Source: Ectobacillus ponti
Lineage (GTDB): Bacteria > Bacillota > Bacilli > Bacillales > Bacillaceae_G
Direction of reading: 5' to 3'
Length of the DNA: 64,000 nt
NCBI RefSeq assembly: GCF_024294785.1
Contig: NZ_JANCLT010000003.1
Span: forward strand, 329,135-393,134
The position numbers and the translations under genes were made by a program. Shown in pieces: positions 46,082 to 54,544 of the stretch. Each line of letters opens with the position of its first letter. Position 1 is the first letter of the stretch. The notes under the pieces are model-generated. The model searched no databases. It worked only from the letters and a program-made list of their open reading frames with translations, and had not been told where the DNA came from.

Positions 46082-46435
46082 TCAGTCGTTAATGCCAAAG
46101 TGCGGGTGCATGAAGATATCCGCTTCATGGCCATCCTCGCGCTCCCGTTCTCCCCGCTTTTCCTCCAGCAGCTCCTGATTTTCGCCGGAGGTCCAGCCGA
46201 TGTCGTTTGTCGGATGCACCCATTGGTCGCCTGCCATGATTTCCGGCGGCACCTCATCGCTCCAATGGTTCAGGGGGCTGTTCTCCGAGCTGTACAGGCT
46301 GTCTCCGATGACAACGCCATAGTCGTTAACAAATGGCGGCTGCATTTCAATGCCCGTTCCCTTAAAGGAAGGGAAATGTGCTTGATGCGGCAAAGTTTCA
46401 TCCAAAATTGGGGATGCAGGGTCCTTTTCTTTCAT
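46082..46435 (-). CDS. small acidic protein, DUF3905-like
   Basis: A 117-aa hydrophilic protein with GAGGAGG nine nt before the ATG. Conserved-looking segments are PILDETLPHQAHFP, EMQPPFVNDYGVVIGDSLYS and VHPTNDIGWTSGENQELLEE. From memory it resembles the DUF3905 family of Bacillus, whose function is unknown. Many such small proteins are made in sporulation, but no promoter evidence was found. Confidence 0.65.
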   Translation of the reverse strand: MKEKDPASPILDETLPHQAHFPSFKGTGIEMQPPFVNDYGVVIGDSLYSSENSPLNHWSDEVPPEIMAGDQWVHPTNDIGWTSGENQELLEEKRGEREREDGHEADIFMHPHFGIND

Positions 46436-46568
46436 GGGTGTCGGCCTCCTCTTTTTTTCCTTAGTATTGCCACTGCCGCTGCTCCTATCGCGTTAAAAAT
46501 TACCGCTTATGACAGCGGAGCACTGTCACATACTAGGAGGGACAACTTTTATAAGCGAGGGATGTTAC

Positions 46569-46730
46569 ATGGTAAAGCGCAAGGTAGCGTATCAGGCAGC
46601 AACCAACCATAATAAGACACCGAAGGAAAGCCTGCCGGAGGGCGAAATGGCAATGGAGTTTGAGAACGAGGATACAGCGAAGTACGCCAACCGCAACTCC
46701 AAAAAAGGACGCAAAAATTCTTCTTCTTAA
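46569..46730 (+). CDS. small basic protein, 53 aa, possibly spore-associated
   Basis: The ATG at 46569 is 7 nt after GAGGG. The product is MVKRKVAYQ... with a KKGRKNSSS end and an acidic middle (EMAMEFENEDTAKY). The overall pattern, basic start, EF-NE core and KK-RK tail, faintly resembles SspO-type minor SASPs, but I would not assign it. It shares a divergent region with the DUF3905-like gene and ends in a bidirectional hairpin. Confidence 0.6.
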   Translation: MVKRKVAYQAATNHNKTPKESLPEGEMAMEFENEDTAKYANRNSKKGRKNSSS

Positions 46731-46736
46731 ATACAA

Positions 46737-46768
46737 AGAAAGGAGTGTACGGGGGTACACTCCTTTCT
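46737..46768. terminator. bidirectional hairpin terminator
   Basis: AGAAAGGAGTGTAC-GGGG-GTACACTCCTTTCT between two convergent small genes; T-tracts are short on both sides. Confidence 0.75.
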
Positions 46769-46987
46769 TCAGTAAACAGCATGCGCCCGGTTGGCCTTGT
46801 CAATCCAGCCCTTCAGCAAAAACAAATCGATGAGCCAGATGATGCCGAAGGTAATGAGGCAGACAAGCCAGTACCATAGGATGATGCTGATTTTCTCTTT
46901 TACATAAATACGGTGGCCGCCAATGCCGCCGAGAAAGAACCAAATCAGAAGAGCCAGACCGAACGACTTGCGTTCTGATACACTCAT
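46769..46987 (-). CDS. TM2-domain membrane protein
   Basis: A 72-aa protein with two membrane helices (~8-22 and ~33-56) and the TM2-domain pattern FFLGGIGGHRIYV...FGIIWLIDLFLL. The Asp-containing turn is characteristic of this family, whose function in bacteria is unknown. It ends exactly at the hairpin shared with the 53-aa gene. Confidence 0.9.
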   Translation of the reverse strand: MSVSERKSFGLALLIWFFLGGIGGHRIYVKEKISIILWYWLVCLITFGIIWLIDLFLLKGWIDKANRAHAVY

Positions 46988-47036
46988 CCTATCACCTCCT
47001 CCCTTACTCTATGCGGGAAGGGAGACGAACAGAACG

Positions 47037-48809
47037 TTACTGCCGGACAACGGCCGGCAGCTGTTCCTTCGGTGCGCTGTACAGCTCGCACTGCAGCGTT
47101 TTCGGATTAAAATAGGCCAGCAGCAGGGACGGAAGCGGCCGCACCTCTTGGCCGGCCAGAAGGCTGCCGATGTCAAACGGAAGCTCCTCCAGTACAGTGT
47201 GCTTATGGATTTCCTTATCTGCGAGGCGCAGCGCGGCGAAATCTTCACCCAGCAGTGCCGGCTTCTCCAAGATTGCCGCGTAGTACGGCGCCAATGTCTC
47301 TTTTGTTAATACGTCATCCCACCAAGGCTTGCGCGGACGGTACTTGTGGTTGTGCAGGTAGTCCACCTTCATGAGCCCTTTTATGATTTCCAGCTGCGGC
47401 ACCTGCTGATGCTGGAGGAACTCATACAGTCGCTTAAATAAGTCCTCAAGCTGGTGGCCGATGCGCACCCAGCCGCGCTCGTCCCAATAGGCGCCAAACT
47501 CCTGGAAGAAATCAAAGGGTGTTGCGAAAATATGTGTGACCAGGTACTCCAGCGTGTAATCCATGCGGTGCGCGTTCCAGTATTTCTCCAGCACGTCCTC
47601 CACCTGCTTGATCCGCACAATATCATCAAAGGAAAGAATATTGTTGGACAGCATCTCATAAGGCGCATGGTCCATATAGACATAGCCGTGGTCCTTGGCC
47701 CGGATGCGCAGGCCGGTGCCGCGCAGCAGCTTAAGGAAGCCAAGCTGCAGCTCCTCCGGCCGAAGCGCGAACACATCGTTGAAGGTATTCTTAAAGGTAT
47801 CATAGTCCTCCTCCGGCAGGCCGGCAATCAAGTCCAGATGCTGGTCGATTTTACCGCCGTCCTTCACCATGGTCACGGTGCGCGTCAGCTTTTCAAAGTT
47901 TTGCTTGCGCATGACAAGCTCATTGGTCCGGTCATTCGTGGACTGCACGCCGATTTCAAAGCGGAACAGCCCCGGCGGCGCCTCCTGATTCAGGAACTCA
48001 ATGACCTCAGGCCGCATAATGTCGGCTGTAATTTCAAACTGGAACACCGTGCCGGGCAAATGCTCATCAATGAGGAACCGGAACATTTCCATGGCGTAGC
48101 TGCGGCTGATGTTGAAGGTCCGGTCCACAAACTTGATGACTCTGGCGCCATTTTGCATAAGGAAGCGGATATCCTCCTTAATACGTTCCCGGTCAAAGTA
48201 ACGGACACCCACTTCAATAGAAGACAGGCAGAATTGACAGCTGAACGGACAGCCGCGGCTCGTTTCAATATAGGTGATGCGTTTGCCGAGGTGCGGGATG
48301 TCTTCCGGAAAGCGGTACGGGGACGGAATGGTCTTCAAATCCAGCTTTTCGCGCTGCGGCTTGATGACGAAGGTGCCATCCTCCTTCATAAAGGCGATGC
48401 CGTCCAATTCCTCATAATTTTGGCGGTTTTGAATCGCAAACAGCAGGTTCTTTACCGCTGCTTCTCCTTCGCCCATAATAATGAAATCAAATTCCGGCAC
48501 GCGCTGGAGCCAATATTTTGTATCATAGCTGACTTCCGGGCCGCCGGCGAAGAGGATCAGATCCGGGTTGATTTTCTTCAGCATGCTGGCGACCTGGATG
48601 GTCTCTTCGATGTTCCAGATATAGCAGCTGAAGCCTATGACATCGGGCTTGCGCCGATGCAAGTCCGTTACGATATTCATAGCGGGGTCTTTAATCGTAT
48701 ATTCCGCCATTTCCAGGTCGAACTCAGGGGCCGCATATGCCTTCAGATAGCGGATGGCCAAGTTTGTATGAATGTACTTTGCATTTAACGTACTGACGAT
48801 TGCTTTCAT
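47037..48809 (-). CDS. B12-binding-domain radical SAM enzyme
   Basis: A 590-aa enzyme. The N-terminal cobalamin-type Rossmann domain (~1-140) is followed by the radical SAM TIM barrel with the cluster motif ETSRGCPFSCQFC (~190). The C-terminal region (~380-590) resembles DUF4080. Members of this B12-radical SAM class methylate or rearrange varied substrates; this one's substrate is unknown. AGAGG precedes the ATG. It appears monocistronic. Confidence 0.9.
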   Translation of the reverse strand: MKAIVSTLNAKYIHTNLAIRYLKAYAAPEFDLEMAEYTIKDPAMNIVTDLHRRKPDVIGFSCYIWNIEETIQVASMLKKINPDLILFAGGPEVSYDTKYWLQRVPEFDFIIMGEGEAAVKNLLFAIQNRQNYEELDGIAFMKEDGTFVIKPQREKLDLKTIPSPYRFPEDIPHLGKRITYIETSRGCPFSCQFCLSSIEVGVRYFDRERIKEDIRFLMQNGARVIKFVDRTFNISRSYAMEMFRFLIDEHLPGTVFQFEITADIMRPEVIEFLNQEAPPGLFRFEIGVQSTNDRTNELVMRKQNFEKLTRTVTMVKDGGKIDQHLDLIAGLPEEDYDTFKNTFNDVFALRPEELQLGFLKLLRGTGLRIRAKDHGYVYMDHAPYEMLSNNILSFDDIVRIKQVEDVLEKYWNAHRMDYTLEYLVTHIFATPFDFFQEFGAYWDERGWVRIGHQLEDLFKRLYEFLQHQQVPQLEIIKGLMKVDYLHNHKYRPRKPWWDDVLTKETLAPYYAAILEKPALLGEDFAALRLADKEIHKHTVLEELPFDIGSLLAGQEVRPLPSLLLAYFNPKTLQCELYSAPKEQLPAVVRQ

Positions 48810-49001
48810 CTATTCAAACCTCTGTTCTTGTTTTCTATTAGGATAGACACTTTCCTAGTATAGGCATACTTGGTGGAAAAGACAATGGAAGAAGCATTTG
48901 CCACAAAGTAAAAATGTTTCTTTTGCGCAACTTTTTGGCGCTGTGTTCATATTATACAGCAAGAGCAAAAAAGTTTTAAACAGGAAAGAAGGAGACAGGC
49001 C

Positions 49002-49118
49002 ATGAGCAATCGAATACAAGGAAAAGTAGAACTGTACGCCCATCTGCTGGAGAAGCTCCATATCATTTCGGAGCAGGAGAAGCAGCAGCTGCTGCAGCTG
49101 AATAAGTCAAGAAAATGA
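49002..49118 (+). CDS. small protein, 38 aa, unknown
   Basis: Starts ATG right after AGAAGGAGACAGGCC, a near-perfect ribosome site, and reads MSNRIQGKVELYAHLLEKL..., a single amphipathic helix rich in Leu, Gln and Lys. Too short for standard gene calling. No family recognised. It is about 195 bp upstream of the MtnB-like start. Confidence 0.6.
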   Translation: MSNRIQGKVELYAHLLEKLHIISEQEKQQLLQLNKSRK

Positions 49119-49314
49119 CAAATATTACAGCAGGAAATCAAATTGGAAATACATGTATAAATGCTGAGGAAGTTATTGACAAAGCGACACTCCCATGGGA
49201 TAATTCTAGTAAATTGTAAGAATTATCAAAAAATTGATAATGTGGAACGTTCATATACACGCCAACGATCTGCAGCATGAGCAGGGATACGAAATTTACA
49301 TGGGGGTGAAACCA

Positions 49315-49944
49315 ATGTTGTTGTTTTTAAGAAAATGGAAGGAACTGCGCAATATTAAGATGGAGCTTGGGTTGCGCGATTGGTTTTACGGGACGAAAAT
49401 CAGCTTGTCAATGCGCGTCTCCAACCAGCCGCTCACCTTTCTGATCAACGTCGAGGGAAAGGATAAGGGCTTGTTCGTAGAGGATGATTTTATCGTTGTC
49501 AACGCAGCTTGCGAGCCTGTGTTCCAGGGAGATGAATTGCCTGCGTCGGAAGCACCGATGCATGCGGATATTTATAAGAAGACAAATGCGGATACAGTGC
49601 TGCAGGTGCAGACGGTTGACAGTCATTTGGTCGCAGAGCTGCATGCAGAGCATGGACAGGTGACATTTGAACAGAAGCATGTCGGGCGTGTATTTGGCCG
49701 TGAAGGCATTGAAACCATTACAGTTCCTATCGTGGAAACTGAACAAGAGCTGGTGGCATTGCTGGAGAGCGGATCCACGGCATTTACGGCAGAACGCGGG
49801 GCTGTGCTTGTCCATAACCAGGGTCTGATCGTCTGGGCGGAATCGCCGGAGGATACAAAGAAATGGCTGGAAGGCCTTGAATACTTAATGAACTATCATG
49901 TAAAGCTCCTGATGATTAAGGGAGCGCAGAGCTCTGTGATGTGA
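49315..49944 (+). CDS. MtnB-like class II aldolase-fold protein lacking active-site residues
   Basis: The ATG at 49315 follows GGGGGTG and gives 209 aa, the length of MtnB (5-methylthioribulose-1-phosphate dehydratase). Homology is clear: RDWFYGTKISLSMRV, TNADTVLQVQTVD, TVPIVE, GAVLVHNQGLIVWAE and EYLMNYHVKLL follow MtnB. But the phosphate-binding TSGN is GTKI here, the metal-binding HxH is QVQ, the third His in the NHG segment is Gln, and the catalytic Glu after the HVH strand appears lost. Metal binding and dehydratase activity are therefore not expected. It may be a pseudo-enzyme with a new role. No other mtn gene is nearby. Confidence 0.8.
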   Translation: MLLFLRKWKELRNIKMELGLRDWFYGTKISLSMRVSNQPLTFLINVEGKDKGLFVEDDFIVVNAACEPVFQGDELPASEAPMHADIYKKTNADTVLQVQTVDSHLVAELHAEHGQVTFEQKHVGRVFGREGIETITVPIVETEQELVALLESGSTAFTAERGAVLVHNQGLIVWAESPEDTKKWLEGLEYLMNYHVKLLMIKGAQSSVM

Positions 49945-49952
49945 GGATCCTG

Positions 49953-49985
49953 AACACTCCTTGGGCGGATGCCCGGAGAGTGTTT
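49953..49985 (+). terminator. weak hairpin after the MtnB-like gene
   Basis: AACACTC / GAGTGTT around an inner GGGC-GGAT-GCCC. The T-run is short. Confidence 0.5.
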
Positions 49986-50096
49986 CCCGTTCACCAAAAA
50001 TGAAATGTAAGCGTTTTAAATCGGAACTGGCCGGCATAAAGCAGCAGGCGGGCTACTATATATAGTGGCATGCTGTAACTTATGGGAGGTCTGGGG

Positions 50097-50723
50097 ATGC
50101 GGGTAAAATATCATTTTGTTCCGACACAGGACGTGGTGTGCTGCAGGGAAAGCGACACCGTTGCACATGCTTTGGAGGTTATGAATCAAAGCGGCTATCG
50201 TGCCATTCCGGTGCTGCAGGGGGATGGGCGGTCCTTTGCCGGGCTGATCTACAAGGTGGACATATTGGAGCACCTGTACGAAAAAAGCGGCAGCAGGGGG
50301 GACTTGGCGGCTCATCTTGTTGAAGACAGCCAGGCCTATGTGTTTGAGCGGGACTCCTTCTTTCGGGCCTTCTACACGATTCGCAGGCTGCCCTTCCTTG
50401 CGGTCCTGAATGACCAGCATGAGTTTGTCGGCATTTTGACCCACGCCAATGTATTTGATGTCATGGAGGATTCCTTCGGGATGAATACAGGCGGTTATAC
50501 GCTGACGATCGCCACACACGAGCATAAAGGCACGATTAAAGACCTTGGCAATGCGTTGAAGAATTACAACATTGGCGGCTTGATGACGCTCGATAACGGC
50601 GATAAATATGTCAGACGCATCATCCTGAACATTACGGACAATTTGGACGAAGCGGAGATGAAGCAGCTGATTGCCAAGCTGGAAAAGCGGGACTTCCGGG
50701 TCAGCCGGGTGGACCGCATGTAA
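50097..50723 (+). CDS. CBS-pair plus ACT-domain protein
   Basis: The ATG at 50097 is 7 nt after GGGAGG. The 208-aa protein has two CBS motifs (~10-60 with ALEVMNQSGYRAIPVL, and ~75-125 with RLPFLAVLNDQHEFVGILT) and a C-terminal ACT-like domain (~140-205, GGYTLTIATHEHKGTIKDLGNAL). CBS-ACT proteins of Gram-positives include AcuB and the c-di-AMP-binding CbpA/CbpB types; this one looks nearer the CbpA form. The ligand is inferred, not seen. Confidence 0.8.
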   Translation: MRVKYHFVPTQDVVCCRESDTVAHALEVMNQSGYRAIPVLQGDGRSFAGLIYKVDILEHLYEKSGSRGDLAAHLVEDSQAYVFERDSFFRAFYTIRRLPFLAVLNDQHEFVGILTHANVFDVMEDSFGMNTGGYTLTIATHEHKGTIKDLGNALKNYNIGGLMTLDNGDKYVRRIILNITDNLDEAEMKQLIAKLEKRDFRVSRVDRM

Positions 50724-50725
50724 GA

Positions 50726-50759
50726 AGAGAAGGGGAGCCCTCGGGGGCTCCCCTTCTCT
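50726..50759. terminator. strong hairpin between convergent genes
   Basis: AGAGAAGGGGAGCCC / GGGCTCCCCTTCTCT, 15-bp perfect stem with a 4-nt loop. T-tracts are poor on both strands. Confidence 0.7.
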
Positions 50760-50761
50760 GT

Positions 50762-51526
50762 CTATGGCAGAAAGAAAGGCTTGGGGGCCAGCAAGTCGGA
50801 AACAAATACAATTTCGCCAGCTTCCTTCAACTGCGGAATATGGGACTGGATGACGCTGGCGGTAATTTCTCCCGGCGGCCCGACGTGGCCGATGATAATC
50901 ATGGTTTTCTCCTCCTGCATCCGCTTCAGCAGCAGAGAAGCCTGCCGCGTTACGTGGGCAGAGGTGTACACATCATCGAAGAACATTTCGTTCTCAATGA
51001 CCGGAACATCCAATTCGCGGGCGATTTTGGGCACCACGCTGTGCGGGTTTGTTTTACTGTCCAGATAGAACAACCCATACTCCTTGCACACAGAAAGCAC
51101 AATCCGCATGATGCGTTCATCTGCGGTTGCTTTAGAGCCCATATGATTATTCATGCCAATGGCATAGGGGACTTCCTTGATCGCCATTTCCACCCGTCTG
51201 CGGATTTCCTCATCGCTGAGGTCTGTTGTGATGGCATTTGGGCCAAGCCAGCTCCGTTTGCCCCGGAGCGGCTCCATCGGCATATGGATAATGACCTCAT
51301 GGCCCTTCTCATGGGCGGCTGTTGCATCCTGGCGCGAGCTTGGCAAGAACGGCATGACCGCAATTGTAAGAGGGATCGGGAGCGACAGCATATGGCCGGT
51401 GCCTTTCATGTTGTTGCCGAAGTCATCAATAATAATGGCAACCTTATGCTTTTCCACAGCGGCAGCCTGGGGGGCGGCAGCAAACAGCAAGGCGGCCATA
51501 CAACATAGGGAAGCGAGCTTTTTCAT
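50762..51526 (-). CDS. secreted divergent polysaccharide deacetylase (YibQ family)
   Basis: A 254-aa protein with a signal peptide (~1-23, ending AAPQAAA). The NodB-like barrel has KVAIIIDDFGNN, HEVIIHMPMEP, MNNHMGS and MIIIGHVGPPGE, the core of the divergent polysaccharide deacetylase family (DUF610). The usual catalytic Asp-His-His arrangement is partly altered in this family and the substrate is unknown. It is likely outside the cell, near the wall. Confidence 0.88.
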   Translation of the reverse strand: MKKLASLCCMAALLFAAAPQAAAVEKHKVAIIIDDFGNNMKGTGHMLSLPIPLTIAVMPFLPSSRQDATAAHEKGHEVIIHMPMEPLRGKRSWLGPNAITTDLSDEEIRRRVEMAIKEVPYAIGMNNHMGSKATADERIMRIVLSVCKEYGLFYLDSKTNPHSVVPKIARELDVPVIENEMFFDDVYTSAHVTRQASLLLKRMQEEKTMIIIGHVGPPGEITASVIQSHIPQLKEAGEIVFVSDLLAPKPFFLP

Positions 51527-51836
51527 GGTTTCACACCCGTTTCATAAAGTTTTACCTATAGCTATGTTGTGTCAGATCGCGGAAAATTACGCGCGAACTC
51601 CGTCGAATTATCTGATGCGTCCGTTGGCGGAACGGTCAGAAACCGCATGATTTCGCGGCGTATAGAAAAAATACAACAAAAAAAATGTCTATTATTGCGA
51701 ATGTATTTACAAAGATAGAATAATTTGTAATAATTCTCAAGGTGAGATTGAGAATTTGTAAATTCGATGGAAAATGACATAAGCACAGTTCATATAAAGC
51801 AGAGTATAGGAAGAAGGAAAAATGAGGGGGATTGAG
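51527..51836. other. AT-rich intergenic region with a 25-bp inverted repeat
   Basis: Between the deacetylase gene and the spo0E-like gene. AATTCTCAA (51732-51740) and TTGAGAATT (51748-51756) form a 9-7-9 inverted repeat in the presumed promoter region of the spo0E-like gene. No convincing ORF with a ribosome site was found. Confidence 0.55.
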
Positions 51837-52124
51837 ATGTTCCAGTCAAAAAGAAAGCATATGGTGGACAAGCTGTTGTTAGACATCAAACAAAAGCGGG
51901 AGGAAATGATTCAGATCGGGATGCAAAATGGACTGGCAAGCGCTGAAACAATTCAGGCCAGCCAGGAGCTCGATTTGCTGATTGTCGAATATCAAAGGTG
52001 CAAAGAGGCAACTGACCAGCCTTTCTATTCTCATGCCCTTCGCCGTTACTCTTCCTGGCGGCGCACCAGACGCTTTCTTACAAAGGCTGTGCTGGCCGTA
52101 GTTGCAGCAAGCATGATCGGGTAA
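51837..52124 (+). CDS. Spo0E-like protein with basic C-terminal membrane segment
   Basis: The ATG at 51837 follows AGGGGG. The 95-aa protein has the helical hairpin of the Spo0E family, with the signature SQELDLLIVEYQR; the upstream IKQKREEMIQIGMQNG is also typical. Spo0E-type proteins dephosphorylate Spo0A-P and restrain sporulation. Unusually it ends in an Arg-rich stretch (RRYSSWRRTRRF) and a short hydrophobic helix, implying membrane attachment. Confidence 0.85.
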   Translation: MFQSKRKHMVDKLLLDIKQKREEMIQIGMQNGLASAETIQASQELDLLIVEYQRCKEATDQPFYSHALRRYSSWRRTRRFLTKAVLAVVAASMIG

Positions 52125-52164
52125 AGGCTTACTATGGAAGATAGTAGATACATAGCAAGAGGCA

Positions 52165-52211
52165 TTGACACTTTCCAATTGCTTCCGGTATAATATCTCT
52201 GCTTCAAGATA
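52165..52211 (+). promoter_or_regulatory. mhqR-like gene promoter with MhqR-type operator
   Basis: TTGACA (52165-52170), 18-bp spacer, TATAAT (52189-52194). Overlapping the start region is TATCT...AGATA (52194-52211) with an 8-bp centre between ATCT and AGAT, the same geometry as the MhqR operator I recall from B. subtilis. This suggests autorepression. Confidence 0.7.
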
Positions 52212-52237
52212 CTATTTGCGTAAAGGGTGAGCAGAGG

Positions 52238-52681
52238 ATGGATGCATCAAGCCAAGAAAAAGCCTTGTCGCTCAAGGTAGTTATTGCATTGTCCCGTGCA
52301 TACCGCCGTGTGATGGACATTTCCAATGAATCCGTACAGGGATACGGCTTAAACCCGACCGAGTTCGGTGTGCTGGAATTGCTGTTTCATAAAGGAGAAC
52401 AGCCGCTGCAGCAGATTGGCGAGAAAATCCTGCTGGCCAGCGGCAGCATTACGTATGTCATTGATAAGCTGGAGAAAAAACAGCTTGTTGTCCGTAAACC
52501 GTGCCAGCGTGACCGGCGCGTGATTTTTGCCAGCCTGACAGCGTCCGGACAAGAGCTGATGGAGACCATTTTTCCGCAGCATGAAGAGCTGCTTCATACG
52601 TCCCTGGATATGCTCAGCCAGGAAGAGAAGGAGGAGCTGCTGCAGCTTCTGAAAAAAATCAGCGGTTATTCTCAGAAGTGA
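52238..52681 (+). CDS. mhqR: MarR-family regulator, MhqR-like
   Basis: A 147-aa winged-helix regulator. GLNPTEFGVLELLFHKGEQPLQQIGEKILLASGSITYVIDKL covers the recognition helices and DRRVIFASLTASG the wing. Sequence and the matching operator point to MhqR, which represses quinone and azo-compound detoxification genes and itself. There are no adjacent mhq target genes; an M3 peptidase gene follows after a terminator. AAGGGTGA precedes the ATG. Confidence 0.8.
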   Translation: MDASSQEKALSLKVVIALSRAYRRVMDISNESVQGYGLNPTEFGVLELLFHKGEQPLQQIGEKILLASGSITYVIDKLEKKQLVVRKPCQRDRRVIFASLTASGQELMETIFPQHEELLHTSLDMLSQEEKEELLQLLKKISGYSQK

Positions 52682-52710
52682 GAGTTTGCGCGGACAAGCC
52701 CGGATCATAT

Positions 52711-52737
52711 GCTTTGAGACCTGCTCAAAGCTTTTTT
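52711..52737 (+). terminator. mhqR terminator
   Basis: GCTTTGAG-ACCTG-CTCAAAGC followed by six T. Confidence 0.9.
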
Positions 52738-52813
52738 CTTTAGCAAGGGAAACAGGCGGAGCTTGTGGAATATATGTAGCATGTACCGATTACTTATTCG
52801 TGAGGTGAAGAAA

Positions 52814-54508
52814 ATGGCGTTTGAGAATTATGTGTATGTCCGTCCGGATATGCAGCAGCTTGAACAGCAGTTTACCGCGGCGCTCGCAGCCTTTTCTGCT
52901 GCAGCCACGCTGCAGGAGCAAGAGGAGGCAATAGCGGAAATCAACCGCATCCGCAATGGCTTTGATACGATGGCAAACGTTTGCCACATCCGCCATACCA
53001 TCAATACAAATGATGAGTTCTACAGAGATGAGCAGGACTTCTTTGATGAAAGTGCCCCGGTGCTGCAGGGGCATGTAACAAAGTACTATGAGGCGCTTGT
53101 GTCTTCCGCATTCCGAAGGGAACTGGAGGAAAAGTACGGCAAGCAGCTGTTTGCGCTGGCGGAATGCGAACTGCGTACATACTCGGATGCAGTGCTTGAG
53201 GATTTGCAGGCGGAAAATAAGCTGTCCTCACAATATACAAAGCTGCTGGCCTCCGCCAAGATTCAGTTTGAAGGCGAAGAGCGCACGCTTTCGCAGCTTG
53301 CGCCGTTCATGGAGAATCCGGACCGCGAGATGCGCCGCCGCGCCAGTGCCGCTTACTACGGCTTCCTGGCTGAGCATGAAACGGAGCTGGATGACATTTA
53401 CGGCCAGCTTGTCAAAATCCGCACAGCTATTGCGAAAAAGCTTGGCTTCCATAATTTTGTGGAGCTCGGGTATATGCGGATGTGCCGCACAGACTATAAC
53501 GCAGCCATGGTGGCGAACTTCCGCCAGCAGGTGCTTGACCATATCGTACCGATTGCGACGAAGCTGCGCCAGCGCCAGCAGCAGCGCATCGGGGTGGAAG
53601 CGCTGAAATTTTACGATGAAGGCTTTGAATATCCATCCGGCAACCCGGTGCCAAAGGGCGACCCGGAATGGATTGTGGAAAATGGCCGGAAGATGTACGC
53701 CGAGCTGTCTCCGGAAACAAATACCTTCTTCCAATTTATGCTCGATAACAATCTGATGGATCTCGTGGCGAAGAAGGGAAAGGCTGGCGGCGGGTATTGC
53801 ACGTATATTGCGAACTACAAAGCGCCATATATCTTCTCCAACTTTAATGGCACCTCCGGCGACATTGATGTCCTGACACATGAGGCGGGGCATGCCTTCC
53901 AGGTATACGAAAGCCGTTCCTTCCAAATTCCGGAATATAACTGGCCGACCTACGAGGCGTGTGAAATCCACTCCATGAGCATGGAATTTTTCACTTGGCC
54001 GTGGATGGAGCATTTCTTCCAGGAAGATACGGAAAAGTACTATTTTTCACATTTAAGTTCAGCCTTGCTGTTCCTGCCGTATGGCGTGACGGTGGATGAG
54101 TTCCAGCATTTTGTATATGAACATCCGGAAGCTACGCCTGCCGAGCGCAAGCAGGCATGGCGCCGCATTGAGAAGAAGTATTTGCCTCACCGTGATTATG
54201 AGGGCAATGCCTATCTGGAAAGCGGCGGCTTCTGGCAGCGCCAGGGCCATATCTACAATTCTCCCTTCTACTACATTGACTACACGCTGGCCCAGATTTG
54301 CGCCTTCCAATTCTGGAAGCGGTCACGCGAAGACCGTGAAGCGGCCTGGCTGGATTACGTGAACCTTTGCCGCCAGGGCGGCAGCCAATCCTTCCTGCAG
54401 CTGGTGGAAACAGCGGGGCTGCGCTCACCGTTTGCGGATGGCTGTGTGGAATCCGTTGTTGGGGAAATTGAAGCTTGGCTTAATCAAGTGGATGATTCTG
54501 ATTTGTAA
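52814..54508 (+). CDS. M3-family oligoendopeptidase
   Basis: A cytoplasmic zinc oligopeptidase of 564 aa. The ATG at 52814 follows GAGGTGA. The zinc-binding HExxH lies in VLTHEAGHAFQVYESRS, with the downstream Glu in YEACEIHSMSMEFF as third ligand. The N-terminal helical region and the FNGTSGDIDVLT loop fit the PepF/M3B group. It degrades short peptides up to roughly 20 residues and has no visible regulator. Confidence 0.93.
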   Translation: MAFENYVYVRPDMQQLEQQFTAALAAFSAAATLQEQEEAIAEINRIRNGFDTMANVCHIRHTINTNDEFYRDEQDFFDESAPVLQGHVTKYYEALVSSAFRRELEEKYGKQLFALAECELRTYSDAVLEDLQAENKLSSQYTKLLASAKIQFEGEERTLSQLAPFMENPDREMRRRASAAYYGFLAEHETELDDIYGQLVKIRTAIAKKLGFHNFVELGYMRMCRTDYNAAMVANFRQQVLDHIVPIATKLRQRQQQRIGVEALKFYDEGFEYPSGNPVPKGDPEWIVENGRKMYAELSPETNTFFQFMLDNNLMDLVAKKGKAGGGYCTYIANYKAPYIFSNFNGTSGDIDVLTHEAGHAFQVYESRSFQIPEYNWPTYEACEIHSMSMEFFTWPWMEHFFQEDTEKYYFSHLSSALLFLPYGVTVDEFQHFVYEHPEATPAERKQAWRRIEKKYLPHRDYEGNAYLESGGFWQRQGHIYNSPFYYIDYTLAQICAFQFWKRSREDREAAWLDYVNLCRQGGSQSFLQLVETAGLRSPFADGCVESVVGEIEAWLNQVDDSDL

Positions 54509-54544
54509 GAAAATTCTAAGAAAGTTCATAAAGGCTGAGGCTGC

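Noticed and set aside
46022-46612. 196-aa open frame on the plus strand
   Set aside because: It begins in the phaC terminator and is antisense to the better-supported DUF3905-like gene.
47454-48788. 444-aa open frame on the plus strand
   Set aside because: Antisense to the radical SAM gene; no domain or ribosome site.
51562-51786. 74-aa open frame on the minus strand
   Set aside because: AT-rich intergenic frame without ribosome site or recognisable similarity.
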